Positions 9,397-18,692 of a stretch of DNA of 64,000 nucleotides are shown here, piece after piece. Each line of letters starts with the position of its first letter. Positions within the stretch are counted from its first letter, which is position 1. Source of the DNA: Bacteroidota bacterium (GTDB taxonomy: Bacteria; Bacteroidota; Bacteroidia; Chitinophagales; Chitinophagaceae); contig CAUJDL010000041.1 in NCBI GenBank assembly GCA_963169635.1, positions 1 through 64,000 on the forward strand, written 5' to 3'. The position numbers and the translations under genes were made by a program. The notes under the pieces were generated by a model that saw nothing but the letters and a program-made list of their open reading frames with translations, made no database searches and had not been told where the DNA came from.

Positions 9397-11280
9397 ATGT
9401 CTCATCAACACTTAACAGGTCATTCATTAAGCGATGTACACGAAACAATAGATACTACAAAGCCTCGTAAAGGAATTAAAAGAGTTTTAGCATATATAGG
9501 ACCAGCATATTTAGTTAGTGTAGGTTATATGGACCCAGGAAATTGGGCTACAGATTTACAAGGTGGTGCAAAATTTGGTTATCAACTTATTTGGGTTTTA
9601 TTAATGAGCAATATCATGGCATTGCTTTTACAAAGTTTAAGTGCCAGATTAGGTATTGTAAGAAGAAGAGATTTAGCTCAAGCAAATAGAGAAACTTATT
9701 CTCCAGTTGTAAATTTTTGTTTATACATTTTAGCAGAAATAGCTATTGCAGCTTGCGATTTAGCAGAAGTTTTAGGTATGGCATTAGGTATTTATTTACT
9801 TACTGGCTTACCATTAATTTGGGGGGTTGGTATTACTGTTTTAGATACATTTTTATTGCTGTGGCTACAACGCTTTGGAATGAGAAAATTAGAAGCATTT
9901 ATTTTAGCCCTTATTATTGTTATTGGTGCTTCTTTTCTTATTCAACTTTTTTTAGCACAGCCCAATGTTTCAGCGTTAGCAAAAGGTTTTATTCCTACAC
10001 CACTTAATAACGAAGCTTTATATATAGCTGTTGGTATTATTGGTGCTACTGTAATGCCACACAATTTATATTTACACAGTGCTTTGGTACAAACCAGAAA
10101 AATTGGTAGCGATGTAAAGAGTATTAAAAAAGCAATTAAATATAATAATATTGATAGCACCATTGCTCTTAATGCTGCATTTTTGGTTAATGCAGGTATT
10201 TTAGTTTTAGCTGCTTCTACATTTTTTTCTACAGGGCATCAAGATGTTGCAAAAATTGAAGATGCTCATCAATTATTAGCTCCATTATTAGGTACTAATC
10301 TTGCTCCTTTTCTTTTTGCAATTGCTTTAATTGCAGCAGGACAAAGTAGTACTGTTACAGGTACATTAGCAGGACAAATAGTAATGGAAGGATATTTAAA
10401 ACTGCGTATTAACCCAATACTAAGAAGATTAATAACAAGATTAATTGCTGTAATACCTGCAGTATTAGTAATACTTATTTATGGAGAAGATGAAGTAGAT
10501 GCTTTGTTGGTATTTAGCCAAGTAATTCTTAGTGTACAATTAGGCTTTGCAGTAATACCTTTAATACATTTTGTAAGCGATAAAAAAACAATGGGTGAGT
10601 TTGCTATTAAACCAATCACTAAAATTGCTGCATGGCTTATTGCTGCAATACTTATCTACTTAAATGTACAAATGGTTATTGGCGAGTGTATTAGTTTTTT
10701 TAATGAAGAGGGCAACTTATTTTGGAAAATAATTATTATACTTTTTGCTCTGTTTTTTGTTTGGCTTTTTGTAATGATGACTATTATGCCATTAATGAAA
10801 AAACACGAACACAAATCTTCTGTAAGAATTCATGCACAAGAAAAATTATTAAATAATTTAACTATTCATCCGCCAAAAATTATTGCTATTGCATTAGATT
10901 TTGGTACTGGCGATGAAAAATTAATTGCAAATGCTTTAGCTCAAGGAACTACCAACACACAATATATTTTAATACATATTGTAGAGAGTGCTTCTACAAA
11001 ATATTTAGGAAATTATACAGATGACGATGAAGCAAGAAAAGATAAAGAACGTTTAGAAAATTATTGCTCTCAACTACAAGCATTGGGCTATACTGCTTAT
11101 GCAAAAATTGGTTATAGAAGTAGGGTAAAAGAAATTCAACGATTAGTACAAGAGTCTAACGCTAATTTATTAGTAATGGGTGCACATAGACACAGTGGAT
11201 TAAAAGATTATCTTTTTGGCGAAACCATCGATTCTGTAAGACACAAAATAGATATTCCTGTTTTAATTGTTAATATGTAA
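9397..11280 (+). CDS. Nramp family divalent metal transporter with C-terminal UspA domain
   Basis: 'YMDPGNWATDLQGGAKFGY', 'TVMPHNLYLHSALVQTR'; C-terminal 'LLVMGAHRHSGLKDYLFGETIDSVRHKIDIPVLIV'. Confidence 0.93.
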   Translation: MSHQHLTGHSLSDVHETIDTTKPRKGIKRVLAYIGPAYLVSVGYMDPGNWATDLQGGAKFGYQLIWVLLMSNIMALLLQSLSARLGIVRRRDLAQANRETYSPVVNFCLYILAEIAIAACDLAEVLGMALGIYLLTGLPLIWGVGITVLDTFLLLWLQRFGMRKLEAFILALIIVIGASFLIQLFLAQPNVSALAKGFIPTPLNNEALYIAVGIIGATVMPHNLYLHSALVQTRKIGSDVKSIKKAIKYNNIDSTIALNAAFLVNAGILVLAASTFFSTGHQDVAKIEDAHQLLAPLLGTNLAPFLFAIALIAAGQSSTVTGTLAGQIVMEGYLKLRINPILRRLITRLIAVIPAVLVILIYGEDEVDALLVFSQVILSVQLGFAVIPLIHFVSDKKTMGEFAIKPITKIAAWLIAAILIYLNVQMVIGECISFFNEEGNLFWKIIIILFALFFVWLFVMMTIMPLMKKHEHKSSVRIHAQEKLLNNLTIHPPKIIAIALDFGTGDEKLIANALAQGTTNTQYILIHIVESASTKYLGNYTDDDEARKDKERLENYCSQLQALGYTAYAKIGYRSRVKEIQRLVQESNANLLVMGAHRHSGLKDYLFGETIDSVRHKIDIPVLIVNM

Positions 11281-11291
11281 ATCAATTTATT

Positions 11292-12161
11292 TTACCATTC
11301 ATTAAGTTTAAAAAATGTTTGAGGTCTTATACCTCTATCTGTTTGTTGCAGTGTACAACACTCATTGGTTACATCATGCTCAAACATTAAAATATAATCT
11401 TCTGTAATAGCCTCTTGTAAAAAAGATTTTTTTTCATTTAAAGTAGTTAAAGGAAACATATCGTAAGCCATTACATAAGGCAATGGTATATGTGCAGCAC
11501 TTGGTAATAAATCTGCCATATAAATAATTGTTTTGCCTTTATATTTTATTTGTGGCAACATCATCATATCTGTATGACCACTAACAAATCTTACAGAAAT
11601 ATTTTCCGAAAAATTAGCAGTTGCCAACTTACCTGTTTGCTCTAACTGTTGCTCAGGTAAATCAATAAATTTTAATTGCCCATGTTCTTGAATTGGTAAA
11701 ATATTTTCTTTTAAGAAAGAGGCTTTTTCTCTGTCATTGGGCTGTGTAGCCCATTGCCAATGCTTTTCATTGCTCCAGTAAGTTGCATTTTTAAAAGCAG
11801 GTACTAATTGATCATTTATTTTTTCTACACTACCACCACAGTGGTCAAAATGTAAGTGAGTAAGTATTACATCTGTAATATCCTTTTTACTAAATCCATA
11901 TTTAGCTAAAGATTTTTCTAATGTATTTTCTCCATGTAAATAATAGTGCGAAAAAAATTTAGCATCTTGTTTATTACCTATACCATTATCTACTAAAATT
12001 AATTTGTTGCCATCTTCTATTAACAAACAACGCATTGCCCAGCTGCACAAATTATTTTCATCGGCAGGGTTTAGTTTGTTCCAAATACTTTTAGGCACTA
12101 CACCAAACATAGCACCTCCATCTAACTTAAAATTTTCTGTTTCTATACTATATAATTGCAT
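11292..12161 (-). CDS. MBL fold metallohydrolase
   Basis: 'VILTHLHFDHCGG', 'VSGHTDMM', 'YMADLLPS'. Confidence 0.9.
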   Translation of the reverse strand: MQLYSIETENFKLDGGAMFGVVPKSIWNKLNPADENNLCSWAMRCLLIEDGNKLILVDNGIGNKQDAKFFSHYYLHGENTLEKSLAKYGFSKKDITDVILTHLHFDHCGGSVEKINDQLVPAFKNATYWSNEKHWQWATQPNDREKASFLKENILPIQEHGQLKFIDLPEQQLEQTGKLATANFSENISVRFVSGHTDMMMLPQIKYKGKTIIYMADLLPSAAHIPLPYVMAYDMFPLTTLNEKKSFLQEAITEDYILMFEHDVTNECCTLQQTDRGIRPQTFFKLNEW

Positions 12162-13455
12162 GTTTAATTTTATTTTGTTTTTTAATTGTAAGAAGTAAAA
12201 TAATTAATCCTGTAATAAATAAAATGGCTAACCACAATACAGCATTTCTTTGAGAACCTCCTGCTAATTCTGTAATATATCCATAGCCAAACATACCTAT
12301 TACAATGGCAATTTTTTCTGTAACATCATAAAAGCTAAAGAACGATGTTGTTTCTTTTATATCTGGCATTAGCTTAGCGTAAGTAGAGCGACTTAAACTT
12401 TGTATGCCACCCATTACAAAACCTACTACTGCACCTATGCAATAAAAAGCAGTAATATTTCCTTTAGGTAAAAAATATGCAGCAATACAAATACCTATCC
12501 AAACTGTAACAGCTACAACCAATGCTTGCATATTACCAATTTTGCCAGATAATTTAGATAGAAATGTTGCACCAAAAATTGCTACCAACTGTATAATAAG
12601 AATTACTATAATTAAATTAGTTGTAGGTATTGCTAATTCGCTTTTACCATAAAGAGTTGCTGCAAGCATAACAGTTTGTACACCCATATTATAAAAAAAG
12701 AAAGCAGCTAAATAATATTTTAAAACGGGTAATTGTTTTATTTTTTGCCAAACAATTTTTAATTCTATAAATCCATTTACAAAAATATTTTTCTCTGGTC
12801 TGTTGGCAGCTGGACTACTTTTTGGCAAAACAAATAACGTTTTTTGTGCAAAAGCAAACCACCATATACCCACTAATAAAAATGAAATTTGTAATGCCTG
12901 ACTATCTGATTTAATACCAAACCATTCTTGTTTAAATAACATTATAAAACAAAATATTTGCAATAAAACGCTACCAATATAGCCCATAACAAAACCTTTG
13001 GCACTTACACTGTCTCTATCTTTTTCTGCTGCAATTTCTGGCAAATAAGCATTATAAAAAACAAGGCTAGCCCAATAACCAATACAAGCTAAAATTATCA
13101 GTATAATTCCTAAGCCAATATTATTTTCATTAAAGAAAAACAAACCGCTACAAGCTATGCTACCTAAAGTACAAAAAAATCTTAAAAAAGATTTTTTATT
13201 GCCTTTGTAATCTGCAATTGACGATAAAATAGGCGATAAAATAGCAACAACTAAAAATGCAAAACCTAAAGCATAATTGTATAAAGCTGTATTTACAAAA
13301 GTTCGTCCTAATAAATTTACTTCATGATTATTTGCTGCAGTTACAGCTTCATAATAAGCAGGAAACATGGTAGATGTAATTACAAGATTATAAGCACTAT
13401 TTGCCCAATCGTACATTGCCCATGCATTGATAGTTTTTTTTGAAGCAGTTTGCAT
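12148..13455 (-). CDS. MFS transporter, UMF1/Atg22-like
   Basis: 'INAWAMYDWANSAYNLVITSTMFPAYY'; 12 TM helices. ORF extends to 13488, but the ATG at 13455 fits the family start better. Overlaps the next gene by 14 nt. Confidence 0.87.
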   Translation of the reverse strand: MQTASKKTINAWAMYDWANSAYNLVITSTMFPAYYEAVTAANNHEVNLLGRTFVNTALYNYALGFAFLVVAILSPILSSIADYKGNKKSFLRFFCTLGSIACSGLFFFNENNIGLGIILIILACIGYWASLVFYNAYLPEIAAEKDRDSVSAKGFVMGYIGSVLLQIFCFIMLFKQEWFGIKSDSQALQISFLLVGIWWFAFAQKTLFVLPKSSPAANRPEKNIFVNGFIELKIVWQKIKQLPVLKYYLAAFFFYNMGVQTVMLAATLYGKSELAIPTTNLIIVILIIQLVAIFGATFLSKLSGKIGNMQALVVAVTVWIGICIAAYFLPKGNITAFYCIGAVVGFVMGGIQSLSRSTYAKLMPDIKETTSFFSFYDVTEKIAIVIGMFGYGYITELAGGSQRNAVLWLAILFITGLIILLLTIKKQNKIKHAII

Positions 13456-13500
13456 GAATGCTATTTTTGAATTTTTAAAGATAAGCATTCAGAAAATAAT

Positions 13501-13528
13501 AAAGCACTGTAAATACTTACAGTACTTT
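13501..13528. terminator. Hairpin AAAGCACTGTAA-atac-TTACAGTACTTT
   Basis: 12-bp arms with one mismatch, flanked by a T-run on the plus strand. Confidence 0.6.
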
Positions 13529-14068
13529 TTTTTATTTTTTTTAATTTTATGTTTCATGAAACGAGGCTGTGGTAGTAGGGAACATTATTAACAATAGTAG
13601 TTTATCATTCTACTATCAATTTTTTAGTTTGCACATTTCCTTTTACATCAACAACTTTTAATAAGTAAATTCCTTTACTTAAATTTTCAACATTCAATTT
13701 TATGTTATTGGTTTTATTAAAATTTTGCTGAATTAAAATTCTTCCTGTAAAATCAATAATGCTTATTTGTTGTATTGAATGATATTGAATATTAATAAAA
13801 TTTTTTGTCGGGTTAGGATAAAAGTTTAATGTTTCAGGTTTAATGTTTAAAGTTGTTTGCAGTGTTTTACTGTATGTTGTTTTTCCGTCTTTATCCACTG
13901 CTTCCAAACGATAAAAATTCTTTCCATTCAAAGGTTGCAAATCCGTAAAACTATATTCATTGTAGCTTTCATTTTTTGCAGCTACTTTTTGTATGGTATA
14001 AAAATCTGTTGCATTACTGCTTCTTTGTACATTAAAATGTGATACATTGATTTCATTGGCTGTTGTCC

Positions 14069-14106
14069 ACCTCACCCCTAACCCCTCTTCTAAGGAGAGG
14101 GGAACG
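14069..14106. repeat. GC-rich palindromic (REP-like) repeat CTCACCCCTAACCCCTCTTCTAAGGAGAGGGGAACG embedded in CDS
   Basis: Arms CCCCTCTTC (14082-14090) / GGAGAGGGG (14094-14102); strongly GC-rich in AT-rich DNA; encodes 'VPLSLEEGLGVRW'. Confidence 0.75.
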
Positions 14107-14831
14107 AGTGTGAACTCTAAAAACTTTAATGGTACTACTCCTACTGTTATATACACTGTATCTGTACTATACTGCCCACATACGGTTTGCTCTATTATAT
14201 AGTAGGTGCTTGTTGCAGGTTGTACATATAAACCACTAACATTGGCAGCTATTGCATTGCCTGTACTGTTGTACCATGTTACATTGGTTAAGCCTGTGGT
14301 AAAACTGCCTATGAAAGTGCTGTCTCCTGCCGATATGGTTTTATCCTCTCCTGCATCTGCTTGTAGGGTTATGCTGTCTAAGGGCAGTACACTTACGTCT
14401 TCTATATAATAAACTGCACCATTATAACCTGTGGTTTGTATTATTTGAGAAGATGTTTGTACATTGTTTTTAAAGTTGCCCAACGTTAAATATTTTTCCC
14501 CGCCCTGTGCCGTAAATACACCTGCTACCTTTACCCAATTAAGGGTATCTGTAACTATATAGGGGTTTTGTATTTGGGGGTTGGCGGGTAATACTCCATT
14601 AGGTGTTGTAACTGTGTCCACATACACAGGATTATTAGTGAATAATATAGATTGGTTATTGCAACCTAATCTATAAGTATTCAAAAGACTTACATAGTAT
14701 TCTGCATAATAGCATTTGCCCTGCTGTAAACTATCTAATAATTCTACTTGCACATAATTTCTTGAATCCATACCATTGTAATAGAACATAGCCATATAAG
14801 CATACCCTGTTCTTGCATATTGAAAGCTATA

Positions 14832-14841
14832 CCCCCCCCCC
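14832..14841. repeat. C10 (G10 on minus strand) homopolymer at frameshift
   Basis: Ten consecutive C on the plus strand, exactly at the ORF junction. Confidence 0.95.
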
Positions 14842-15125
14842 TCCAAAATTTACGGGAACATCGCTGAAATTATTGCCGGCACAGGCATTCATATAGTTAG
14901 CATTCCTTAAATCTGGTTTATACCACAAATCAGGCTTATAGCTTTTTACTTCATTTAATGTCATACCGGTAGGGCAGATTGTATATTGTTCAAAACTCGG
15001 ATTGGGTACAAGGTTAAATGGGCTGAATTGAGCAGTAGCAGGCATTGTAACAATAATCAAGTAAAGCAGCACAATATTTTTACTGCTCCGCTTTACACAT
15101 TGTATTATTCCATTTACAGGCTGTT

Positions 15126-15311
15126 TCATTGTATTAATAATTTACCCATATTATTATTCCCTTTTGTATCTATTACTTACACAAAAAATATGCCCTTGCC
15201 AATATTACTAACATTAATTTGTACTGCATTTACTAGTTTACTTAATACTGTTCTGCCTATAACATCTGTTACAGATACTTGTTGCAGGATTAAGATATAA
15301 CGATAATTTGC
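15126..15311 (-). pseudogene. Decayed T9SS C-terminal sorting domain remnant
   Basis: Minus-strand translation NYRYILILQQVSVTDVIGRTVLSKLVNAVQINVSNIGKGIFFV*VIDTKGNNNMGKLLIQ* with an internal TAA at 15177-15179. Confidence 0.75.
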
Positions 15312-15314
15312 CCT

Positions 15315-15764
15315 TTATTTTGCTGTATCACTTACAGCTGGCTCTACTGGTTCAGTACTTGTTTCTTCTTTATAAGTTTTAAATGGCTTAAACTGATTAT
15401 CGGTAAGTACTAAATTTACTTTTGCTTCTGGAAAAACATTCATTGCAATTAATAATCTTAATGCCATAAAACTAACATCTAATGTGGGGTCATCTTTTAA
15501 TGCTTTTTCATCTATCACCATGTGTACAAGATATACACCATTTTCTTTGGTTAATTGAAAAGATCTTTTGTTGTCTAATTCTTTCCATGTAGTATCTAAA
15601 TAAGTACCTAGTTTTTTACCAGCTTCTTCTGTTACACTATCTCCTTTTATATATACTTCTACTTTATCGCTAATGGTTATTTTTTTTCCATACGAATTAA
15701 AAAAGTTACATGCTGTTACAAATAAAACAGTAGTTATTACTAATAAGTTTACAATCTTTTTCAT
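15315..15764 (-). CDS. Hypothetical lipoprotein
   Basis: Lipobox-like N-terminus 'LLVITTVLFVTACNFF'. Confidence 0.65.
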   Translation of the reverse strand: MKKIVNLLVITTVLFVTACNFFNSYGKKITISDKVEVYIKGDSVTEEAGKKLGTYLDTTWKELDNKRSFQLTKENGVYLVHMVIDEKALKDDPTLDVSFMALRLLIAMNVFPEAKVNLVLTDNQFKPFKTYKEETSTEPVEPAVSDTAK

Positions 15765-15851
15765 AGTTGTTAATTTATGTGAATAGATAGCACGAACTTA
15801 AGCAATAAATTTAATAATCTAATCCGTTATGTTGGGTATTTTACTGCTTAG

Positions 15852-16679
15852 TTAATGTAAGTAGCCACTTAAAAAAAGTATTAGTAATAATGCTCCTATA
15901 ACAATTCTGTACCAGCCCCAAACTTTAAAACCAAATTTATTTAACATAGCAATAAAAGATTTAATAGCTATTAATGCTACTATAAAAGCTACAATATTGC
16001 CTAAGAAAAAGTTTGTAAGATTAATACTGTTGGCTGTAATCATTTCGTAACCTTTAGCTTGATGTGCAGTGCCCTCTGCCCAGGTTTTTATAAATACAGC
16101 ATATAAGGTAACTGCCAACATAGTTGGTACTGCTAAAAAAAATGAAAACTCTGCAGCTACTTTTCTGCTTAAACCTAAAGCCATGCCACCAATAATAGAA
16201 GCTGCACTTCTGCTTGTACCAGGCATCATAGCTAAGCATTGAAAAAAGCCAATAGCTATTGCCGATTTTTTAGTTATTTGTTCTTCTGCAATTACTTTAG
16301 GTTGTTTAAACCAATTATCTACAAACAATAAAATAATACCACCAACAATTAATGTTATAGTAATAGCAATTTGATTGCCTAAAACAGCTTCAATTTTATC
16401 ATCAAATAATTTTCCTAAAACCAATGCAGGTATTACAGCTATAAAAAGTTTTAAATAAAAATGAAGGTTTTTAAAGTTGAAGAATTTTTTCCAGTAGGCT
16501 ACAACAACAGCTAATATTGCTCCAAATTGTATGCTTACCTGATACATTTTTAAATATTCATCATTTCCATTCATACCTAAAAGATGAGCTACAAAACCCA
16601 TGTGAGCTGTAGAAGAAATTGGTAAAAACTCTGTAAGTCCTTCTACAATCGCAATAATAATAGCTTGAAATATATTCAT
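15852..16679 (-). CDS. uppP: Undecaprenyl-diphosphate phosphatase
   Basis: 'AIVEGLTEFLPISSTAHM', 'PGTSRSAASIIGGMALGLSRKVAAEFSFFLAVPTM'. Confidence 0.95.
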   Translation of the reverse strand: MNIFQAIIIAIVEGLTEFLPISSTAHMGFVAHLLGMNGNDEYLKMYQVSIQFGAILAVVVAYWKKFFNFKNLHFYLKLFIAVIPALVLGKLFDDKIEAVLGNQIAITITLIVGGIILLFVDNWFKQPKVIAEEQITKKSAIAIGFFQCLAMMPGTSRSAASIIGGMALGLSRKVAAEFSFFLAVPTMLAVTLYAVFIKTWAEGTAHQAKGYEMITANSINLTNFFLGNIVAFIVALIAIKSFIAMLNKFGFKVWGWYRIVIGALLLILFLSGYLH

Positions 16680-16814
16680 TTTAAAAATTTATGTATAAAC
16701 GATTAATAGCAAAGAAAATAGTGTTTGCCAATAATGCAAAATGTTTATTCATTAATTAAAAAGATATTTAACGATAACATTTGAAAACTTTATAAAAACT
16801 TAGCGTAAAAAAAC

Positions 16815-16822
16815 TACTTTTG
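16815..16822 (+). promoter_or_regulatory. Bacteroidota -7 box TACTTTTG upstream of mutL
   Basis: Matches TAnnTTTG; 25 nt before the preferred GTG start. Confidence 0.45.
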
Positions 16823-16846
16823 AACAGTTCTAAAATTAAAAAGATA

Positions 16847-18682
16847 GTGGCAGATATAATAACCCTTTTACCAGATAGTATAGCAAACCAAATAGCAGCA
16901 GGCGAAGTAATTCAGCGTCCTGCAAGTGCTGTAAAAGAGTTGTTAGAAAATGCTGTAGATGCAGGAGCAACATCAATAAAACTAATTATTGCCGATGCTG
17001 GTAAAAGCCTTATTACAGTAATTGATAATGGAAAAGGAATGAGTGAAACAGATGCTCGTATGGCATTTGAAAGACATGCTACCAGTAAAATAAAAAAGAT
17101 TGATGACCTATTTACTATTAAAACAATGGGTTTTAGAGGAGAGGCTTTAGCCAGTATTGCTGCAGTAGCACAAGTAACATTAAAAACAAAAAGACAAGAT
17201 GATGAAGTTGGTACTTTAATAGAAGTAGAAAATAGCCAAGTAATAAAACAAGAACCTTGTGCTTGCAATGTAGGTACAACTATTACCATGAAAAATTTAT
17301 TTTTTAATGTACCTGCTCGTAGAAATTTTTTAAAAAGTAATGCTGCTGAATTAAAGCATATTATAGATGAGTTTATAAGAGTAGCTATGTCTTTTCCTGA
17401 AATATTTTTTTCGCTAACAAGTAATGAGCAACAAGTATTTCATTTAGAAACTGGTAGTATAAAGCAAAGGGTTTTACAAATTTTGGGCAATCATTACAAT
17501 GCAAAATTAGTAGCAGTAAATGAACAAACAGATTATATGAATATTTTTGGTTTTGTAGGCAAGCCAGAAGCTGCAAAAAAAACCAGAGGCGATCAATATT
17601 TTTTTATTAATAACAGATTTATTAAAAGTGCCTACTTAAATCATGCTGTAAATAGTGCATTTGATAATATGTTGGCAAAAGACAGTTTTCCCAGCTATGT
17701 ATTATTTATAGATTTAGACCCCTCTCAAATAGATATTAATGTACACCCTACTAAACAAGAAATAAAATTTGAAGACGAAAAAATTGTTTATGCTTTTGTA
17801 CAAGCAGCTGTAAAACATGCACTGGCACAATTTAGTATTGCCCCAAGTTTAGACTTTACTTTAAATGCAGAAATACAAAGTTTAGATGCTGTAGCAAAAC
17901 CATTTACTACAGCTAAAAAAGAAGCTACTACTACATCGCCTATTTTTAAAACATTTACAGGAAAACATCAGGCACATAAAATAGAACCTAATGAAAAAAG
18001 CGAATTAAGCCACTGGAAAGATTTCTTTACTAAAAAAGAAACTACTACAGAGCAAGTAATAGAACAAAAAACTATTACACAAGACCCCTCTTTACTGCAT
18101 AGCTTACCTAAGTTTGCTAATACTTATATTCAAATACACAACACATATATTATTGCAGCAAATAATAATGGTTTTATGTTAGTGCATCAGCAACATGCAC
18201 ATGAAAGAGTTTTATACGAAAAATATACTGCACAATCGCACAGCAAACAACCTGCTACACAAAAAAGTTTATTTCCTATTACATTATCATTAGCAACTGC
18301 AGATGCTATTTTGTTAGAAGATTTATTACCAGAAATTATTGCTATAGGTTATCAAATAGAACCTTTTGGCAACAATACTTTTATTATACAAGGAATACCA
18401 GCAGATATTACAGCAGGAAATGAAAAACATTCTATAGAGCTTTTATTAGAACAGTTTAAGCACTTTAGCTCAGAAATAAAATATAGTAAAAGAGAAAAAA
18501 TTGTTCGTTGCTTAAGCAGACAACATGCTATAAAAGCAGGTACATATTTAACACAAAAAGAAATGCAGGTATTAATAGAATCGTTATTTATGTGTAGCAC
18601 ACCTAATATTACACCTACAGGGCATCCTACTTATATAGAGTATAAAGAAAATTATTTAGCAAGCTTATTCGGAAAAGTGTAA
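16847..18682 (+). CDS. mutL: DNA mismatch repair protein MutL
   Basis: 'IITLLPDSIANQIAAGEVIQRPASAVKELLENAVDAG', 'DNGKGM', 'TMGFRGEALASIAAV'; GTG at 16847 (V-ADIITLLP) preferred over TTG at 16820, which lies in the -7 box. Confidence 0.94.
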   Translation: MADIITLLPDSIANQIAAGEVIQRPASAVKELLENAVDAGATSIKLIIADAGKSLITVIDNGKGMSETDARMAFERHATSKIKKIDDLFTIKTMGFRGEALASIAAVAQVTLKTKRQDDEVGTLIEVENSQVIKQEPCACNVGTTITMKNLFFNVPARRNFLKSNAAELKHIIDEFIRVAMSFPEIFFSLTSNEQQVFHLETGSIKQRVLQILGNHYNAKLVAVNEQTDYMNIFGFVGKPEAAKKTRGDQYFFINNRFIKSAYLNHAVNSAFDNMLAKDSFPSYVLFIDLDPSQIDINVHPTKQEIKFEDEKIVYAFVQAAVKHALAQFSIAPSLDFTLNAEIQSLDAVAKPFTTAKKEATTTSPIFKTFTGKHQAHKIEPNEKSELSHWKDFFTKKETTTEQVIEQKTITQDPSLLHSLPKFANTYIQIHNTYIIAANNNGFMLVHQQHAHERVLYEKYTAQSHSKQPATQKSLFPITLSLATADAILLEDLLPEIIAIGYQIEPFGNNTFIIQGIPADITAGNEKHSIELLLEQFKHFSSEIKYSKREKIVRCLSRQHAIKAGTYLTQKEMQVLIESLFMCSTPNITPTGHPTYIEYKENYLASLFGKV

Positions 18683-18692
18683 GTGTATTGAA

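Larger units (their letters stand above)
13605..15129 (-). pseudogene. T9SS type A sorting domain protein, split into two ORFs (14827-15129 and 13605-14846) by a frameshift at a G10 tract
   Basis: N-terminal part 'NLVPNPSFEQYTICPTG...VPVNFGGGG' continues in the other frame as 'YSFQYARTGYAYMAMFYYNG'; C-terminus 'FYPNPTKNFINIQYHSIQQISIIDFTGRILIQ...LSKGIYLLKVVDVKGNVQTKKLIVE'. G9 restores one frame. Confidence 0.85.

Noticed and set aside
14986-15300. 104-aa plus-strand ORF over the T9SS N-terminus and remnant
   Set aside because: The minus strand carries recognisable T9SS protein sequence in the same interval.
16912-17289. 125-aa ORF antisense to mutL
   Set aside because: Mirrors the conserved MutL N-terminal coding region; no independent evidence.
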